Of a stretch of 64,000 nt of DNA, positions 48,972 to 59,276 are shown piece by piece. The DNA comes from Halomonas almeriensis. Its GTDB lineage: Bacteria; Pseudomonadota; Gammaproteobacteria; Pseudomonadales; Halomonadaceae. The DNA is taken from positions 150,525 to 214,524 of the forward strand of contig NZ_JAUFPO010000012.1 of NCBI RefSeq assembly GCF_030409235.1, read 5' to 3'. A program made the translations under genes and the position numbers. Position 1 is the first letter of the stretch. Each line of letters begins with the position of its first letter. The notes under the pieces were generated by a model. That model made no database searches. It was given only the letters and a program-made list of their open reading frames with translations, and was not told the origin of the DNA.

Positions 48972-49433
48972 ATGGACGACTCACTGACCCTGCTCGAGAT
49001 GTTCACCCGACTTTGCGCCGCTGCCGGGCTGGCGCTGGTGTTGGGCTGCGAGCGGGAATTCCGCCGCAAACCGGCGGGACTGCGTTCCCATATGCTGGTG
49101 GCCCTGGGCGCCGCGGCCTTTCTGCTGGTCGGCCTGGAAATCCTCCAGGCCACCGGTGGAGGCGACCCGGCGGCTCGGATTGACCCGACGCGCATCGTTG
49201 AGGGCGTGATCGGCGGCATCGGCTTTCTCGGCGCTGGCAGCATTATCCGTAGTGGCACCAATGTGCAGGGCATCACCACGGGAGCGTCGATCTGGCTGGC
49301 GGGTGCCATCGGCATCGCCGCCGGCGTGGGCGATCTTGCGCTGGCCGCGATGGTCACCCTGCTGGCCCTGATCATCATGACCCTGCTGGGCGCCATAGAG
49401 CGCGCCCTGCCGTGGCACAAGCGGGATGACTGA
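48972..49433 (+). CDS. MgtC/SapB-family membrane protein
   Basis: A 153-residue protein with four or five transmembrane helices. Family features are GLALVLGCEREFRRKPAGLRSHM (short form GCEREFRRKPAGLRSH), PTRIVEGVIGGIGFLGAGSII and GITTGASIWLAGAIGIAAG. MgtC proteins influence magnesium homeostasis, ATP synthase activity and survival in host-like conditions in other bacteria. In free-living halophiles, the function is not defined. The N-terminal domain alone is present, lacking the cytoplasmic ACT-like domain of long MgtC. The ATG at 48972 is used. Confidence 0.85.
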   Translation: MDDSLTLLEMFTRLCAAAGLALVLGCEREFRRKPAGLRSHMLVALGAAAFLLVGLEILQATGGGDPAARIDPTRIVEGVIGGIGFLGAGSIIRSGTNVQGITTGASIWLAGAIGIAAGVGDLALAAMVTLLALIIMTLLGAIERALPWHKRDD

Positions 49434-49513
49434 GCCCCCCGGAGCTGTTGTGGGCGTCTGTGCCCCCGGCCTACAATAGACGGAGCGTTGTTCATCACAC
49501 TTGAGGCCACTGG

Positions 49514-50918
<1,405 letters not shown>

Positions 50919-50947
50919 CTCATTCGTTTTTCTGTCGGGAGGACACC

Positions 50948-51589
50948 ATGACACGCGAGATTGCCGACATCAGGCGCGAGTATGAAGGAGGAAGGCTTGA
51001 AGAGGATCAGGTTCCGGAGCAGCCCATGCCCCTCTTCAATGACTGGCTAGCCCTGGCACTGGACAGCGAAGGTGACGATGGCAATGTCATGACACTGGCC
51101 ACGGTGGACAGCCAGGGAATGCCCCATGCCCGCATTGTCTTGCTCAAGGACGTCAGCGACACCGGGCTGGTCTTCTACACCAACTATCAGAGCCACAAGG
51201 GCAGCGAGATCGCCAACTCGCCCCATGCCGCCCTGGTCTTCTGGTGGCCGACGCTGGGGCGCCAGGTCCGCATTGAGGGTAGCGTCGACAAGATCAGCGC
51301 CGAGGAGTCCGACCAATACTTTGCCAGTCGTCCACGGGCCAGCCAGCTCGGCGCCTGGATTGCCACCCAGAGCGTGGTGATTCCCAACCGGAGCTGGCTC
51401 GAGGAACGAGAGCAACGCTTCCAGCATGCCTATCAGGGTCAGGATATCCAGCGCCCCGGCCATTGGGGTGGCTATCGGGTCGTGCCGGGGATGATTGAGT
51501 TCTGGCAGGGCCAGCCCAGCCGCCTGCACGATCGCATCCGCTACGAGCGGCGCGGCAACAGCTGGCAGCATTTTCGCCTGGCCCCGTGA
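50948..51589 (+). CDS. pdxH: Pyridoxamine 5'-phosphate oxidase PdxH
   Basis: A 213-residue FMN-dependent oxidase converting pyridoxine or pyridoxamine phosphate to pyridoxal phosphate. Motifs are ADIRREYEGGRLEEDQVP, MTLATVDSQGMPHARIVLLK, FYTNYQSHKGSEIANSPHAA, RQVRIEGSVDKISAEESDQY, YFASRPRASQLGAWIATQS and the terminal PSRLHDRIRYERRG. Length and motifs match E. coli PdxH (218 residues). GGGAGGACACC precedes the ATG. It is convergent with the large acyltransferase gene, with 6 bp between stops. Confidence 0.96.
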   Translation: MTREIADIRREYEGGRLEEDQVPEQPMPLFNDWLALALDSEGDDGNVMTLATVDSQGMPHARIVLLKDVSDTGLVFYTNYQSHKGSEIANSPHAALVFWWPTLGRQVRIEGSVDKISAEESDQYFASRPRASQLGAWIATQSVVIPNRSWLEEREQRFQHAYQGQDIQRPGHWGGYRVVPGMIEFWQGQPSRLHDRIRYERRGNSWQHFRLAP

Positions 51590-51595
51590 CTCTGG

Positions 51596-54364
51596 TCACG
51601 CCTCGAAGGCCGCCGCCTCCAGGCGGTGGCGCTGCCACTCGCTGCCAGGTTCATTGAGGCGCAGGAACGCATCCACCACTTGCTCTTCCATGTTGTATCG
51701 CTGACGAAAGCCCAGGTATTTCAGCAGTGATCGCATGGGCCGATTGTCGGCCATGATCTGACCGACCATTTCCAGGGTCCCGACGCTCTTGCTGTAACGG
51801 ATAATGCGCTCCATCAGCAGCTTGCCGATACCCAGCCCCTGCAGGTCATCACGGATGATGATAGAGAATTCGGTGCGGATATTGTCCGGGTCGTTCCACA
51901 CCCGGACGACGCCCAGCATCTCCTTGCTGCCATCCTGCAAGGGATGCTCGGCAATGAAGGCCATCTGACGGTCATAATTGATGTGGGACAGCATCGACAG
52001 GTCCCGTTGGCTCAGATCCGACTTGTGGTGGAAGTAGCGGAAGCGGATGCTCTGCTCGGAAAGCCGACCATGAAACCGGGCAATCATCGGCGCATCCTCG
52101 GCGCGAATCGGCCGCACCTCCACCTCCCAGCCATTGCGCAATGTCACCCACTCACGCAGTTCTTCCGGATACGGCATGATGGCAAAACGTGCCGGTTTGC
52201 CGAGATCCATGGCGAAGTCCACTGCCATCAAACCATCCCGGTTGAGCAGAATCGGATTGAGCTCCAGTCCCTGCAGGTTCGGCAGGTCACTGGCCATCTG
52301 CGACAACTTGACCAGCAGTTCACCGATACGCGTCATATCGCGCTGCGGATCGGGAGAGTGCTCACGGATCAGGCGAGCGGCATGGGTTCGACCGACCACA
52401 TCGGCCGCCAGGGACATGTTGAGCGGTGGTAGCGCCGCTTGGCGATCGGCGAGGATATTGACCTTGTAGCCGCCAATGCCGAAGACAACCAAGGGGCCGA
52501 ATACCGGGTCCCGGGTAATCCCGGCGCATAGCTGCATCGAGTGCTTGCCGCGCTGCATGGCCTGCAGGCAATACTCACGAATCTCCAGGTCCGGAAACTT
52601 CTCCCGCACCTTGTTGCCCAGTTGCGTGACGCCCAGGGCAACCTCCTCGGGTGTCATCAGGTCCTGAAGCAAGCCGGCTGACAGCTTGTGCGGGTGACGA
52701 CGATAGCGAAAGGGGCGGCAATTGCCGTCATGCACGACCTTCAGGGCCATGGGTCCCGGGAAGTCACCGGCCGCATGGAGCGCCTCTTCTGCGCCGGATA
52801 GATAACGGCTGTGCGCCGCAGGAATACCATAGGCCTCTAGCACCCGGGCCACCTCGGAATGATACAGGGTTTCCCGCGACTGGGCCTGCGCCTCCTCGAT
52901 CAGCTCGCGGCATGCCTGGCGGCTCGCCGCTGGCGTGGAAAACGTCAGACTGGGCGGCGTCTCATGCAGTAGGGCCTGCACCCGCTGATAATCCACCATG
53001 TGCATGAAGGCCTTGACGGCCTTTTCCGGCGAAATATAGGTGGGAATCCCGGCTTGATTGCACTCATGCCGGGCCGCTAGCGCTTCGCCCAGGCCCATCC
53101 AGCTGGTCAAGAGGTTGCGTCGAAAGCGCTTGCGGGCCTCGATGACCGCACGCGCCGTTTCCAGCGACGGGGCCAGCCGGGTTGGCGCATGGACGACCAG
53201 CACGGCATCGACGCCCGGGTCGGCGGCCACCAGCTCCAGCGCCTCAACAAAGGCTTGAGGCGTCGCCATGCCCCCCAGGTCCACCGGGTTTTCACCGGGC
53301 TTGCTGCGATCCTGGTGCTCTTCTTGCAAGCGGGCCCGGGTTTCAGGCTCGAACTCGGCCAGCCGCCCCCCGGCGTTGATCAACTTGTCGATCGCCAGCA
53401 TGGCCGGCCCCAGGCCATTGGAGACAACCGCCAGCCTGTCACCGCGCAACGGCTTCATGCGCGACAGGGTTTCCAGGGCATCGAAGAGCTCATCGGAATC
53501 ATTGACCCGGACGACACCGGCCCGAGCGAAGGCGGCGGCGAATACCTGATCGCGGTTGGCAATACCGGGAGTGGAAGGCAATCCGGAAATATCCGATTCA
53601 GCCGTCCGCCCACTCTTGATGGCCAGCACCAGACGATGTCGTGAGGCGTCACGCAAGGCCGTCATGAAGTGCTGTGCATCGAGGATGTGTTCCAGATGCA
53701 GCAGAATGGCCTGGGGAGGGGAGTACTGGTTGATGTAATCGATCAGATCCGGCAGCAGCACATCGACGCTGTCGCCCAGTGTCAGCAGATGTGAGAAGCC
53801 GATCTCGCGCCCCGCGGCCCAGTCGATCATGGCATTCCCCAGCATGCCCGACTGCCCCAGATAGGCCACCCGGCCACGCTTCACCGACCGTCCGGAACAG
53901 GAGGCATTGAGGCGCCGTCCCGGCACGATGAGCCCCATGCATTCCGGCCCCAGAACACGGACGCCCGATGCCCGTGCCGCCCCGAGAATGCGCTCCCCGA
54001 TGGATGGCCCCTCCTCGCCCGCTCTGCGCGGATGAGGGCCGCCGGAAAGCACCAGCGCGGCACGTGTCCCATGTCGGCCCAGTGCCTCGACCATCTCGGC
54101 AACGTCATCGATGGGCGAGCAGACCACGGCCAGATCGGCTACCCCGGGCAGGTCATCGAGACGATTGAAGCATGGCACCCCCAGCAGGGGCTGCGGCGCT
54201 GTGTCACTGAGCGTATCCTCGCTCCATGCCCAGATCGGACCCGTGAAGCCCCCTTCCAGCAGATTGCCGATCACCACGCCGCCCATGGATTGGGGCTTTT
54301 CAGACGCCCCCACGACGAGGATACTTCGCGGGTCGAAAAAATGGTTCACAAAACGAGTGCTCAT
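51596..54364 (-). CDS. pat: Pat/YfiQ-type protein lysine acetyltransferase
   Basis: 922 residues combining an NDP-forming acyl-CoA synthetase-like region with a C-terminal GNAT domain. The CoA-binding domain starts FDPRSILVVGASEKPQSMGG; the succinyl-CoA-ligase-like and ATP-grasp parts follow (residues about 130-700). The GNAT domain (about 730-905) contains NDPDNIRTEFSIIIRDDLQG and GLGIGKLLMERIIRYS. Such proteins acetylate lysines, notably acetyl-CoA synthetase, in response to energy state. GAGGAG precedes the ATG at 54364; an in-frame ATG 15 codons upstream is less likely. It is divergent from an HDAC-like deacetylase gene with 137 bp between starts. Confidence 0.88.
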   Translation of the reverse strand: MSTRFVNHFFDPRSILVVGASEKPQSMGGVVIGNLLEGGFTGPIWAWSEDTLSDTAPQPLLGVPCFNRLDDLPGVADLAVVCSPIDDVAEMVEALGRHGTRAALVLSGGPHPRRAGEEGPSIGERILGAARASGVRVLGPECMGLIVPGRRLNASCSGRSVKRGRVAYLGQSGMLGNAMIDWAAGREIGFSHLLTLGDSVDVLLPDLIDYINQYSPPQAILLHLEHILDAQHFMTALRDASRHRLVLAIKSGRTAESDISGLPSTPGIANRDQVFAAAFARAGVVRVNDSDELFDALETLSRMKPLRGDRLAVVSNGLGPAMLAIDKLINAGGRLAEFEPETRARLQEEHQDRSKPGENPVDLGGMATPQAFVEALELVAADPGVDAVLVVHAPTRLAPSLETARAVIEARKRFRRNLLTSWMGLGEALAARHECNQAGIPTYISPEKAVKAFMHMVDYQRVQALLHETPPSLTFSTPAASRQACRELIEEAQAQSRETLYHSEVARVLEAYGIPAAHSRYLSGAEEALHAAGDFPGPMALKVVHDGNCRPFRYRRHPHKLSAGLLQDLMTPEEVALGVTQLGNKVREKFPDLEIREYCLQAMQRGKHSMQLCAGITRDPVFGPLVVFGIGGYKVNILADRQAALPPLNMSLAADVVGRTHAARLIREHSPDPQRDMTRIGELLVKLSQMASDLPNLQGLELNPILLNRDGLMAVDFAMDLGKPARFAIMPYPEELREWVTLRNGWEVEVRPIRAEDAPMIARFHGRLSEQSIRFRYFHHKSDLSQRDLSMLSHINYDRQMAFIAEHPLQDGSKEMLGVVRVWNDPDNIRTEFSIIIRDDLQGLGIGKLLMERIIRYSKSVGTLEMVGQIMADNRPMRSLLKYLGFRQRYNMEEQVVDAFLRLNEPGSEWQRHRLEAAAFEA

Positions 54365-54501
54365 CGGCGACTCCTCTGGATGACGGGGCTCCGGCTGGTC
54401 TATGTCCACTCGGGCGCTCTGCCGACGGCTTACGACCTATGGCCACTTCCATAGAGGAAGGGCTGGGCTCTAGAGTGATACCACGCCAGCGGAGGGGCAG
54501 C

Positions 54502-55434
54502 ATGATAACAGCCTATATTACCCACCCGGATCACCCCAGGCATTTCATGGGGCCGGGGCATCCTGAGTCGCCCAAGCGCCTGGATGCCATCCAGGCACGA
54601 CTGAAGCTCACCGGCCTCCTGCAACAGACCATGCAGTGCGAGGCGACCGAGGCCAGTAACCAGCAACTGTATCGTGTGCATCCGGCACAACACCTGCGAT
54701 ACCTGGAAAACTGTAACCCGTGTGAGGGCGTTCAGTCCCTGGATGGCGACACCCTCATGACCCCGGATAGCCTGCGCATTGCGCGGCTGGCGGCCGGTGC
54801 CGCCATCAAGGGCGTCGACCGGGTATATCGACATCAGGCCGACAACGTCTTCTGCGCCATGCGTCCTCCGGGCCATCATGCCGAGGCATCCAAGGCCATG
54901 GGCTTCTGCTTCTTCAACAATGTGGCGGTCGCCGCCGCCCATGCGCGAAATGTCCACGCAGCGCAACGCGTGGCCATTCTGGATTTCGACGTGCACCAGG
55001 GCAACGGCACCATCGATATCTTCCAGAATGACCCGAGCGTGCTGGTCTGCAGCAGTTTTCAGTCCCCCTTCTACCCATGGCGCTACCTGGAAAGCACTGC
55101 CCCCAACATCATCAATACGCCCTTGCCGTCCGGCAGCGATGGCGCGGCATTCAGGCGCGCCATCGAGGCTGACTGGCTTCCCGCCCTGCATCATTTCCAG
55201 CCCGATTTGGTCTTGCTTTCGGCCGGCTTCGATGCTCACCGCGAAGACCCCCTGGGAGAACTGAACCTAACGCCGGACGACTTCTACTGGGTTACCCGTC
55301 TGGCCATGGAAGTGGCCGAGCGCTACGCGGACAAGCGCCTGGTCTCGGTGCTCGAGGGCGGCTACGCAGGTTCAGCACTGGGCCTCAGCGTGGAAGCTCA
55401 CCTCAAGGCGCTGCTGGGACTGCCCCCTGGCTGA
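54502..55434 (+). CDS. Histone deacetylase-family deacetylase (acetoin-utilisation/acetylpolyamine hydrolase-like)
   Basis: A 310-residue class II-type zinc deacetylase. RPPGHHAEASKAMGFCFFNN holds the catalytic His pair. ILDFDVHQGNGTIDIF supplies the zinc Asp and His and SAGFDAHREDPLGELN the other zinc Asp. LVSVLEGGYAGSALG ends the active site. Start is the ATG at 54502 behind GGAGGGG. Family members remove acetyl groups from lysine or polyamines. The divergent gene encodes a lysine acetyltransferase, which suggests a matched writer and eraser; a polyamine substrate is the alternative, and the following cupin regulator would fit that. Confidence 0.87.
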   Translation: MITAYITHPDHPRHFMGPGHPESPKRLDAIQARLKLTGLLQQTMQCEATEASNQQLYRVHPAQHLRYLENCNPCEGVQSLDGDTLMTPDSLRIARLAAGAAIKGVDRVYRHQADNVFCAMRPPGHHAEASKAMGFCFFNNVAVAAAHARNVHAAQRVAILDFDVHQGNGTIDIFQNDPSVLVCSSFQSPFYPWRYLESTAPNIINTPLPSGSDGAAFRRAIEADWLPALHHFQPDLVLLSAGFDAHREDPLGELNLTPDDFYWVTRLAMEVAERYADKRLVSVLEGGYAGSALGLSVEAHLKALLGLPPG

Positions 55435-55535
55435 GCATGATGTCGCCGTGACCCAGGCCAGGGTCGCCGGGACTAGCCGGTGCCAGGTTCCGATATGCTA
55501 ATCTACCGCATATTCGTTTCCTTGAGTGAACGCGC

Positions 55536-56168
55536 ATGAACGGCAACCAAGACCAGGATGCGGCCCTGCGCATCGCCTCGGGTCGCAAGCCTTTCGTCGA
55601 GCCCCTGCGACTCGGCGAACGCCTCAGGGAAATCCGCCAGGCCAATGACTGGACGCTGAGCGACGTCAGCCAGCGAACCGGCCTGGCACGCTCGACCCTG
55701 TCGAAGATCGAAAATGGCCAGACATCGCCGACCTTCGCTGCCGTGCAGAAACTCATCGGCGGCCTGGGAATCGACCTGCCGCAGTTGCTTAGTCAGCCCC
55801 CCGGCAAGGCTCGAACCATGGGTCGACGAGACCTGACCCGCAGTGGGGCCGGCCAGTTGCATCCGACACCGACCTATGAGCATGAGCTACTCAGCTGCGA
55901 GATGGCCCAGAAGCGCATGATCCCCTTCAAGACGGTCGTCCGCGCGCGGCGTTTCGACGACTTCCAACAGTGGGTTCGCCATGACGGGGAAGAGTTTTTG
56001 ATGATCCTGGAGGGAGAGGTTCACCTCTACTCAGAGTTCTACGAACCCGTGTTGCTGGTCAAGGGCGACAGCATCTACTTTGACAGTGACATGGGCCATG
56101 CACTCGTCTCGGTCAGCGCGGAAGATGCCATCGTGCTGTCGGTCTGCACCCCGCGTGCCGGACATTGA
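55536..56168 (+). CDS. XRE-family regulator with C-terminal cupin domain
   Basis: 210 residues. An N-terminal helix-turn-helix (RLREIRQANDWTLSDVSQRTG, ARSTLSKIENGQTSPTFAAV in parts) is joined to a small beta-barrel cupin (RHDGEEFLMILEGEVHLYSE, GDSIYFDSDMGHALVSVS). This is the architecture of PuuR-like and related regulators that bind a small metabolite in the cupin. It lies 101 bp after the deacetylase gene in the same direction and could regulate it. The start is the ATG at 55536. Target and ligand are unknown. Confidence 0.84.
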   Translation: MNGNQDQDAALRIASGRKPFVEPLRLGERLREIRQANDWTLSDVSQRTGLARSTLSKIENGQTSPTFAAVQKLIGGLGIDLPQLLSQPPGKARTMGRRDLTRSGAGQLHPTPTYEHELLSCEMAQKRMIPFKTVVRARRFDDFQQWVRHDGEEFLMILEGEVHLYSEFYEPVLLVKGDSIYFDSDMGHALVSVSAEDAIVLSVCTPRAGH

Positions 56169-56200
56169 TCTGTCTCAACAAGCCACATCGGAGGCTCTCC

Positions 56201-56524
56201 ATGCAGCATATCGACGACGCGACGCGCACCGAAATGGAAGCAGCGGCATTTCGCCGCCTGTTGCGTCATCTCGACGACAACAAGGACGTGCAGAACATCG
56301 ACCTGATGATACTGGCGGACTTCTGTCGCAACTGCCTTTCAAAATGGCTGATGGCCGAAGCCGAGGCGCGTGGTGAATCCCTGGATTATGAAGCGGCACG
56401 CGAGTATGTCTATGGCATGCCATATGCTGAGTGGAAGGCACGCTATCAGCCCGAGGCCACGCCGGAACAACTGGCTGCACTAGAAGCCCGGCAGGCCGCC
56501 AAACAGAATCGGGACTCCGATTGA
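56201..56524 (+). CDS. DUF1244 small protein
   Basis: A 107-residue DUF1244 protein. The core is AAAFRRLLRHLDDNKDVQNI, DLMILADFCRNCLSKWLMAE and YVYGMPYAEWKARYQ. These are short helical proteins of unknown role, common in proteobacteria. A conserved Cys pair (FCRNCLSKW) may bind metal or be redox-active. GGAGG lies before the ATG at 56201. Its stop overlaps the moaB start by one base (TGATG), so translation is coupled and it may assist molybdopterin enzymes, but this is only inference from position. Confidence 0.83.
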   Translation: MQHIDDATRTEMEAAAFRRLLRHLDDNKDVQNIDLMILADFCRNCLSKWLMAEAEARGESLDYEAAREYVYGMPYAEWKARYQPEATPEQLAALEARQAAKQNRDSD

Positions 56525-57045
56525 TGAGCGCCCCACTGATCCCTCTGCGCATCGCCGTACTGAGCATTTCCGATACTCGAACCGAGGCCGACGACAACAG
56601 CGGCCAGTGGCTGGTGGGAGCGCTCGAGAGCGCCGGCCATCAGCTCACGACCAAAACCATGGTTCGCGATGACATCTACTGGATACGGGCCCGCGTCGCC
56701 ACCTGGATTGCCGACCCGGAGGTTCAGGTGATCGTAACCACCGGCGGCACCGGCTTCACGGCACGGGATTCAACGCCGGAGGCCATCGACCCCCTGCTCG
56801 ACAGCCGCATTGAAGGCTTCGGAGAGCTATTTCGCCACCTCTCCTGGCAGGAAATCGGGAGCTCGACCGTGCAGAGCCGTTGCCTCGCCGGACTGGCCAA
56901 TCAGACCCTGATCTTCTGCTTGCCCGGCTCCACAGGCGCCTGTCGGACAGCCTGGCATGGCATTCTGGCCGAGCAACTGGACAGCCGGCATCGCCCCTGC
57001 AACTTTGCCAACCTGGTCATTCCTCAGCGAGGTCATCATGGCTGA
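56524..57045 (+). CDS. moaB: Molybdenum cofactor biosynthesis protein MoaB
   Basis: A 173-residue MoaB/MogA-fold protein. IAVLSISDTRTEADDNSGQWL, VIVTTGGTGFTARDSTPEAID (quoted in part) and CLPGSTGACRTAW are the characteristic stretches; the TGGTG loop and the Asp of ISDTR contact the pterin. It probably adenylylates molybdopterin or helps bind it before MoeA inserts molybdate. The ATG at 56524 begins inside the DUF1244 stop and gives the family N-terminus; the frame also stays open upstream. moeA overlaps its end by 8 bp. Confidence 0.92.
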   Translation: MSAPLIPLRIAVLSISDTRTEADDNSGQWLVGALESAGHQLTTKTMVRDDIYWIRARVATWIADPEVQVIVTTGGTGFTARDSTPEAIDPLLDSRIEGFGELFRHLSWQEIGSSTVQSRCLAGLANQTLIFCLPGSTGACRTAWHGILAEQLDSRHRPCNFANLVIPQRGHHG

Positions 57046-58255
57046 CGCCAGCGCGCTGTGCTCCGTGGAAGATGCCCTGGCCGCCCTGCTTGCCGAAACG
57101 CCATTGATGCCGAGCGAGATGGTGAACTCCGAGGGCGCATTTCACCGGGTACTGGCCGAGAGTGTCACCGCACAACTGGATGTACCGCCCTTTGCCAACA
57201 GCGCCATGGATGGCTACGCCCTTTACCATGGTGACGCAGGGCGCGTCCTCCCGGTAAGCCAGCGAATTACCGCCGGGGCTCAACCGGACCGTCTGGCCTT
57301 GGACAGCTGCGCACGCATTTTCACCGGTGGACTGATGCCGGAAGGCGCCGACACGGTGGTCATGCAGGAAAAGGTCGAGGAAACACCCCAGGGTATTCGC
57401 TTTCCCCAGTCGATCCCGCGCTACAACAACGTGCGACCGCAAGGCAGCGATGTGCAGGCTGGAAGCCGTTTGCTGAGTGCCGGCACACGGCTGGACGCTG
57501 CTGCCCTGGGGCACCTGGCCGGCCAGGGCGTCACCAGGCTCCGGGTACGCCGCAGACCGCGCATTGCCCTGCTCTCCACCGGTGACGAAATCATCGAGCC
57601 GGGCCAGCCACTCCGCCCCGGGCAGATCTACAATACCAACCGCCCGATGCTCAGGGCATTGCTCGAAAGTTTTGGTGCCGAGGTATCCATCGTGGCCGCT
57701 GTCCCCGATCAGGCACAACGCACGCGGCAGTTGCTGGCCTCGTCAGCCGCTGATGCGGACCTGGTGGTGACCACGGGTGGCGTCAGCGTCGGCGAGGAAG
57801 ATCACGTCAAGGCGGCCATCGAATCGCTGGGTCAACTGGATGTCTGGCGACTGGCAATGAAGCCCGGCAAGCCATTGGCGATCGGCCGAATCCCCGATGC
57901 GGCCGGGGGCAGCACCGTCCTGGTCGGACTGCCGGGCAATCCGGTGTCCAGCTTCGTGGGGGCCTGGCTGTTTCTACGTCCCCTGCTGGGGCACATGCTC
58001 GACTGTGCTGAGCTCAAGGAGCTCCCCTGCCTGCGTGCGAATGCAGACTTCACCACGAGCACCGGGCCAAGGCGGCACTACATGAGGGTCTCGCTGGCCT
58101 TTTCGTCTGAGGGCATAAAAGCCCACGCCTATCCGGATCAGAACTCCGGGGTCCTGTCGTCCTGTGTGGGAGCCGATGCACTGGCGGTCATTCCGCCGGA
58201 CACCCGAATAGAGCCCGGTGATGCCGTAGAATGTCTCTGGCTGAGCGCAGGTTGA
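57038..58255 (+). CDS. moeA: Molybdopterin molybdenumtransferase MoeA
   Basis: A 405-residue MoeA that inserts molybdate into adenylylated molybdopterin. Domain markers are FANSAMDGYALY in the first part, IFTGGLMPEGADTVVMQE, ARIALLSTGDEI-like RPRIALLSTGDEIIEPG and VVTTGGVSVGEEDHVKAAIE in the MoaB-like domain, then AMKPGKPLAIG and VGLPGNPVSSFV. Both the TTGGVS and PGNPVSS motifs of the active site are intact. It follows moaB with an 8-bp overlap, and the acpH stop begins immediately after it (convergent). The ATG at 57038 is weakly preceded by GAGG. Confidence 0.94.
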   Translation: MADASALCSVEDALAALLAETPLMPSEMVNSEGAFHRVLAESVTAQLDVPPFANSAMDGYALYHGDAGRVLPVSQRITAGAQPDRLALDSCARIFTGGLMPEGADTVVMQEKVEETPQGIRFPQSIPRYNNVRPQGSDVQAGSRLLSAGTRLDAAALGHLAGQGVTRLRVRRRPRIALLSTGDEIIEPGQPLRPGQIYNTNRPMLRALLESFGAEVSIVAAVPDQAQRTRQLLASSAADADLVVTTGGVSVGEEDHVKAAIESLGQLDVWRLAMKPGKPLAIGRIPDAAGGSTVLVGLPGNPVSSFVGAWLFLRPLLGHMLDCAELKELPCLRANADFTTSTGPRRHYMRVSLAFSSEGIKAHAYPDQNSGVLSSCVGADALAVIPPDTRIEPGDAVECLWLSAG

Positions 58256-58834
58256 TCAGAGGGAGGCGGAGACCGGCGGTATGCTGAGGACGTTGTCCAG
58301 ATCACCCCGAAGGGTACGAAAACCCTCTGACAACGCCAGATAATCGCTGTGCAGCCAGGGAATCAGGGCCTCCAGATGGTTGGGGCCGCTCAGCCGACGG
58401 CCGAGGCCGGCGATGGCCCGACAGGTAAAGTCGAAATCGGCATACCCTCTCAGCCAGTCCTGACCGATCAGACAAGGCACCATGGGACTCAACCTGTTGG
58501 GCGCGCCCCACCCGCCAAGCAGACGGTAGCAGCGCTTCACCAGAGCATCTCGAGCCGCCACGTCCAGGCTGGCCGCCAGGAAATGATCCCACACCAGATC
58601 AAGCGCAATACCCGCATGACGCCGCTGCTGTGCAGGTGCTCTGTTACGGGCCTCACGGACGACAGAGTGGCGATCGACAAAGGCATCCACACGACGGTGG
58701 TGACGTATCCCGCGGGCCACGGGTGGCTGCCAGCTGGAGAGATCTACTCCCTTGACACCGTCGGCAATCAGGTTGCCATAGACAAACGCCTGGGAGCCCC
58801 CTCGCGCCAACCATGCATGGGCAAGAAAATTCAT
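58256..58834 (-). CDS. acpH: Acyl carrier protein phosphodiesterase AcpH
   Basis: A 192-residue AcpH-like protein removing the phosphopantetheine arm from acyl carrier protein. The HD-type metal-binding pattern is MNFLAHAWLARG, RGIRHHRRVDAFVDRH and DLVWDHFLAAS. GLGRRLSGPNHLEALIPWL fits the family. Reading ends immediately after moeA (convergent, no spacer), so the two mRNAs may share a terminator or run into each other. Start ATG 58834 lies 85 bp from the tusE stop; that gap shows nothing. The family has been argued not to be essential. Confidence 0.88.
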   Translation of the reverse strand: MNFLAHAWLARGGSQAFVYGNLIADGVKGVDLSSWQPPVARGIRHHRRVDAFVDRHSVVREARNRAPAQQRRHAGIALDLVWDHFLAASLDVAARDALVKRCYRLLGGWGAPNRLSPMVPCLIGQDWLRGYADFDFTCRAIAGLGRRLSGPNHLEALIPWLHSDYLALSEGFRTLRGDLDNVLSIPPVSASL

Positions 58835-58919
58835 TGCGAAGCGTCAAGAAGAGACAACATCAAAAACCACCATGACACATTGCCAACCGGCATGAGTGAC
58901 GCACGGGGCAAGCCGATGC

Positions 58920-59276
58920 TCATAGACAATTGGCGGGTTTCGGCAAGCCAGCGATACGAGCGACCACCTTGGCAGGACTTCCCGGGAAGAGGCGCATCAG
59001 ATGAATGGAGCGGCCCTTTTCAGCACCCAGTTGCTTGCCGACGGCCTTGACCAGAGGACGCATGGCCGGGGCCATTTCGTATTGGCGATAAAAATCGCGC
59101 ACCACCTCGATGACGGCCCAATGCTCTTCATCCAGCTGAATGGATGCCTCTTTGGCCAGTATCCGGGCAACATCGAGTGACCAATGCGTCCTGTCAACCA
59201 GATAACCCTCAGGGTCGACGGGGATAGATTGCCCATTGTTGAGCACAAGATAACGGTATATTTCTGTGGAGGCCAT
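58920..59276 (-). CDS. tusE: Sulfurtransferase TusE (DsrC family)
   Basis: A 118-residue DsrC/TusE sulfur carrier. The conserved C-terminal Cys is in LPKPANCL, with GRSIHLMRLFPGSPAKVVAR before it; the upstream ILAKEASIQLDEEHWAVI region is typical. TusE takes sulfur from TusBCD and passes it to MnmA for 2-thiolation of U34 in Lys, Glu and Gln tRNAs. The start ATG shares a base with the tusB stop. Only the single C-terminal Cys of the TusE type is seen, so dissimilatory DsrC function is unlikely. Confidence 0.93.
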   Translation of the reverse strand: MASTEIYRYLVLNNGQSIPVDPEGYLVDRTHWSLDVARILAKEASIQLDEEHWAVIEVVRDFYRQYEMAPAMRPLVKAVGKQLGAEKGRSIHLMRLFPGSPAKVVARIAGLPKPANCL

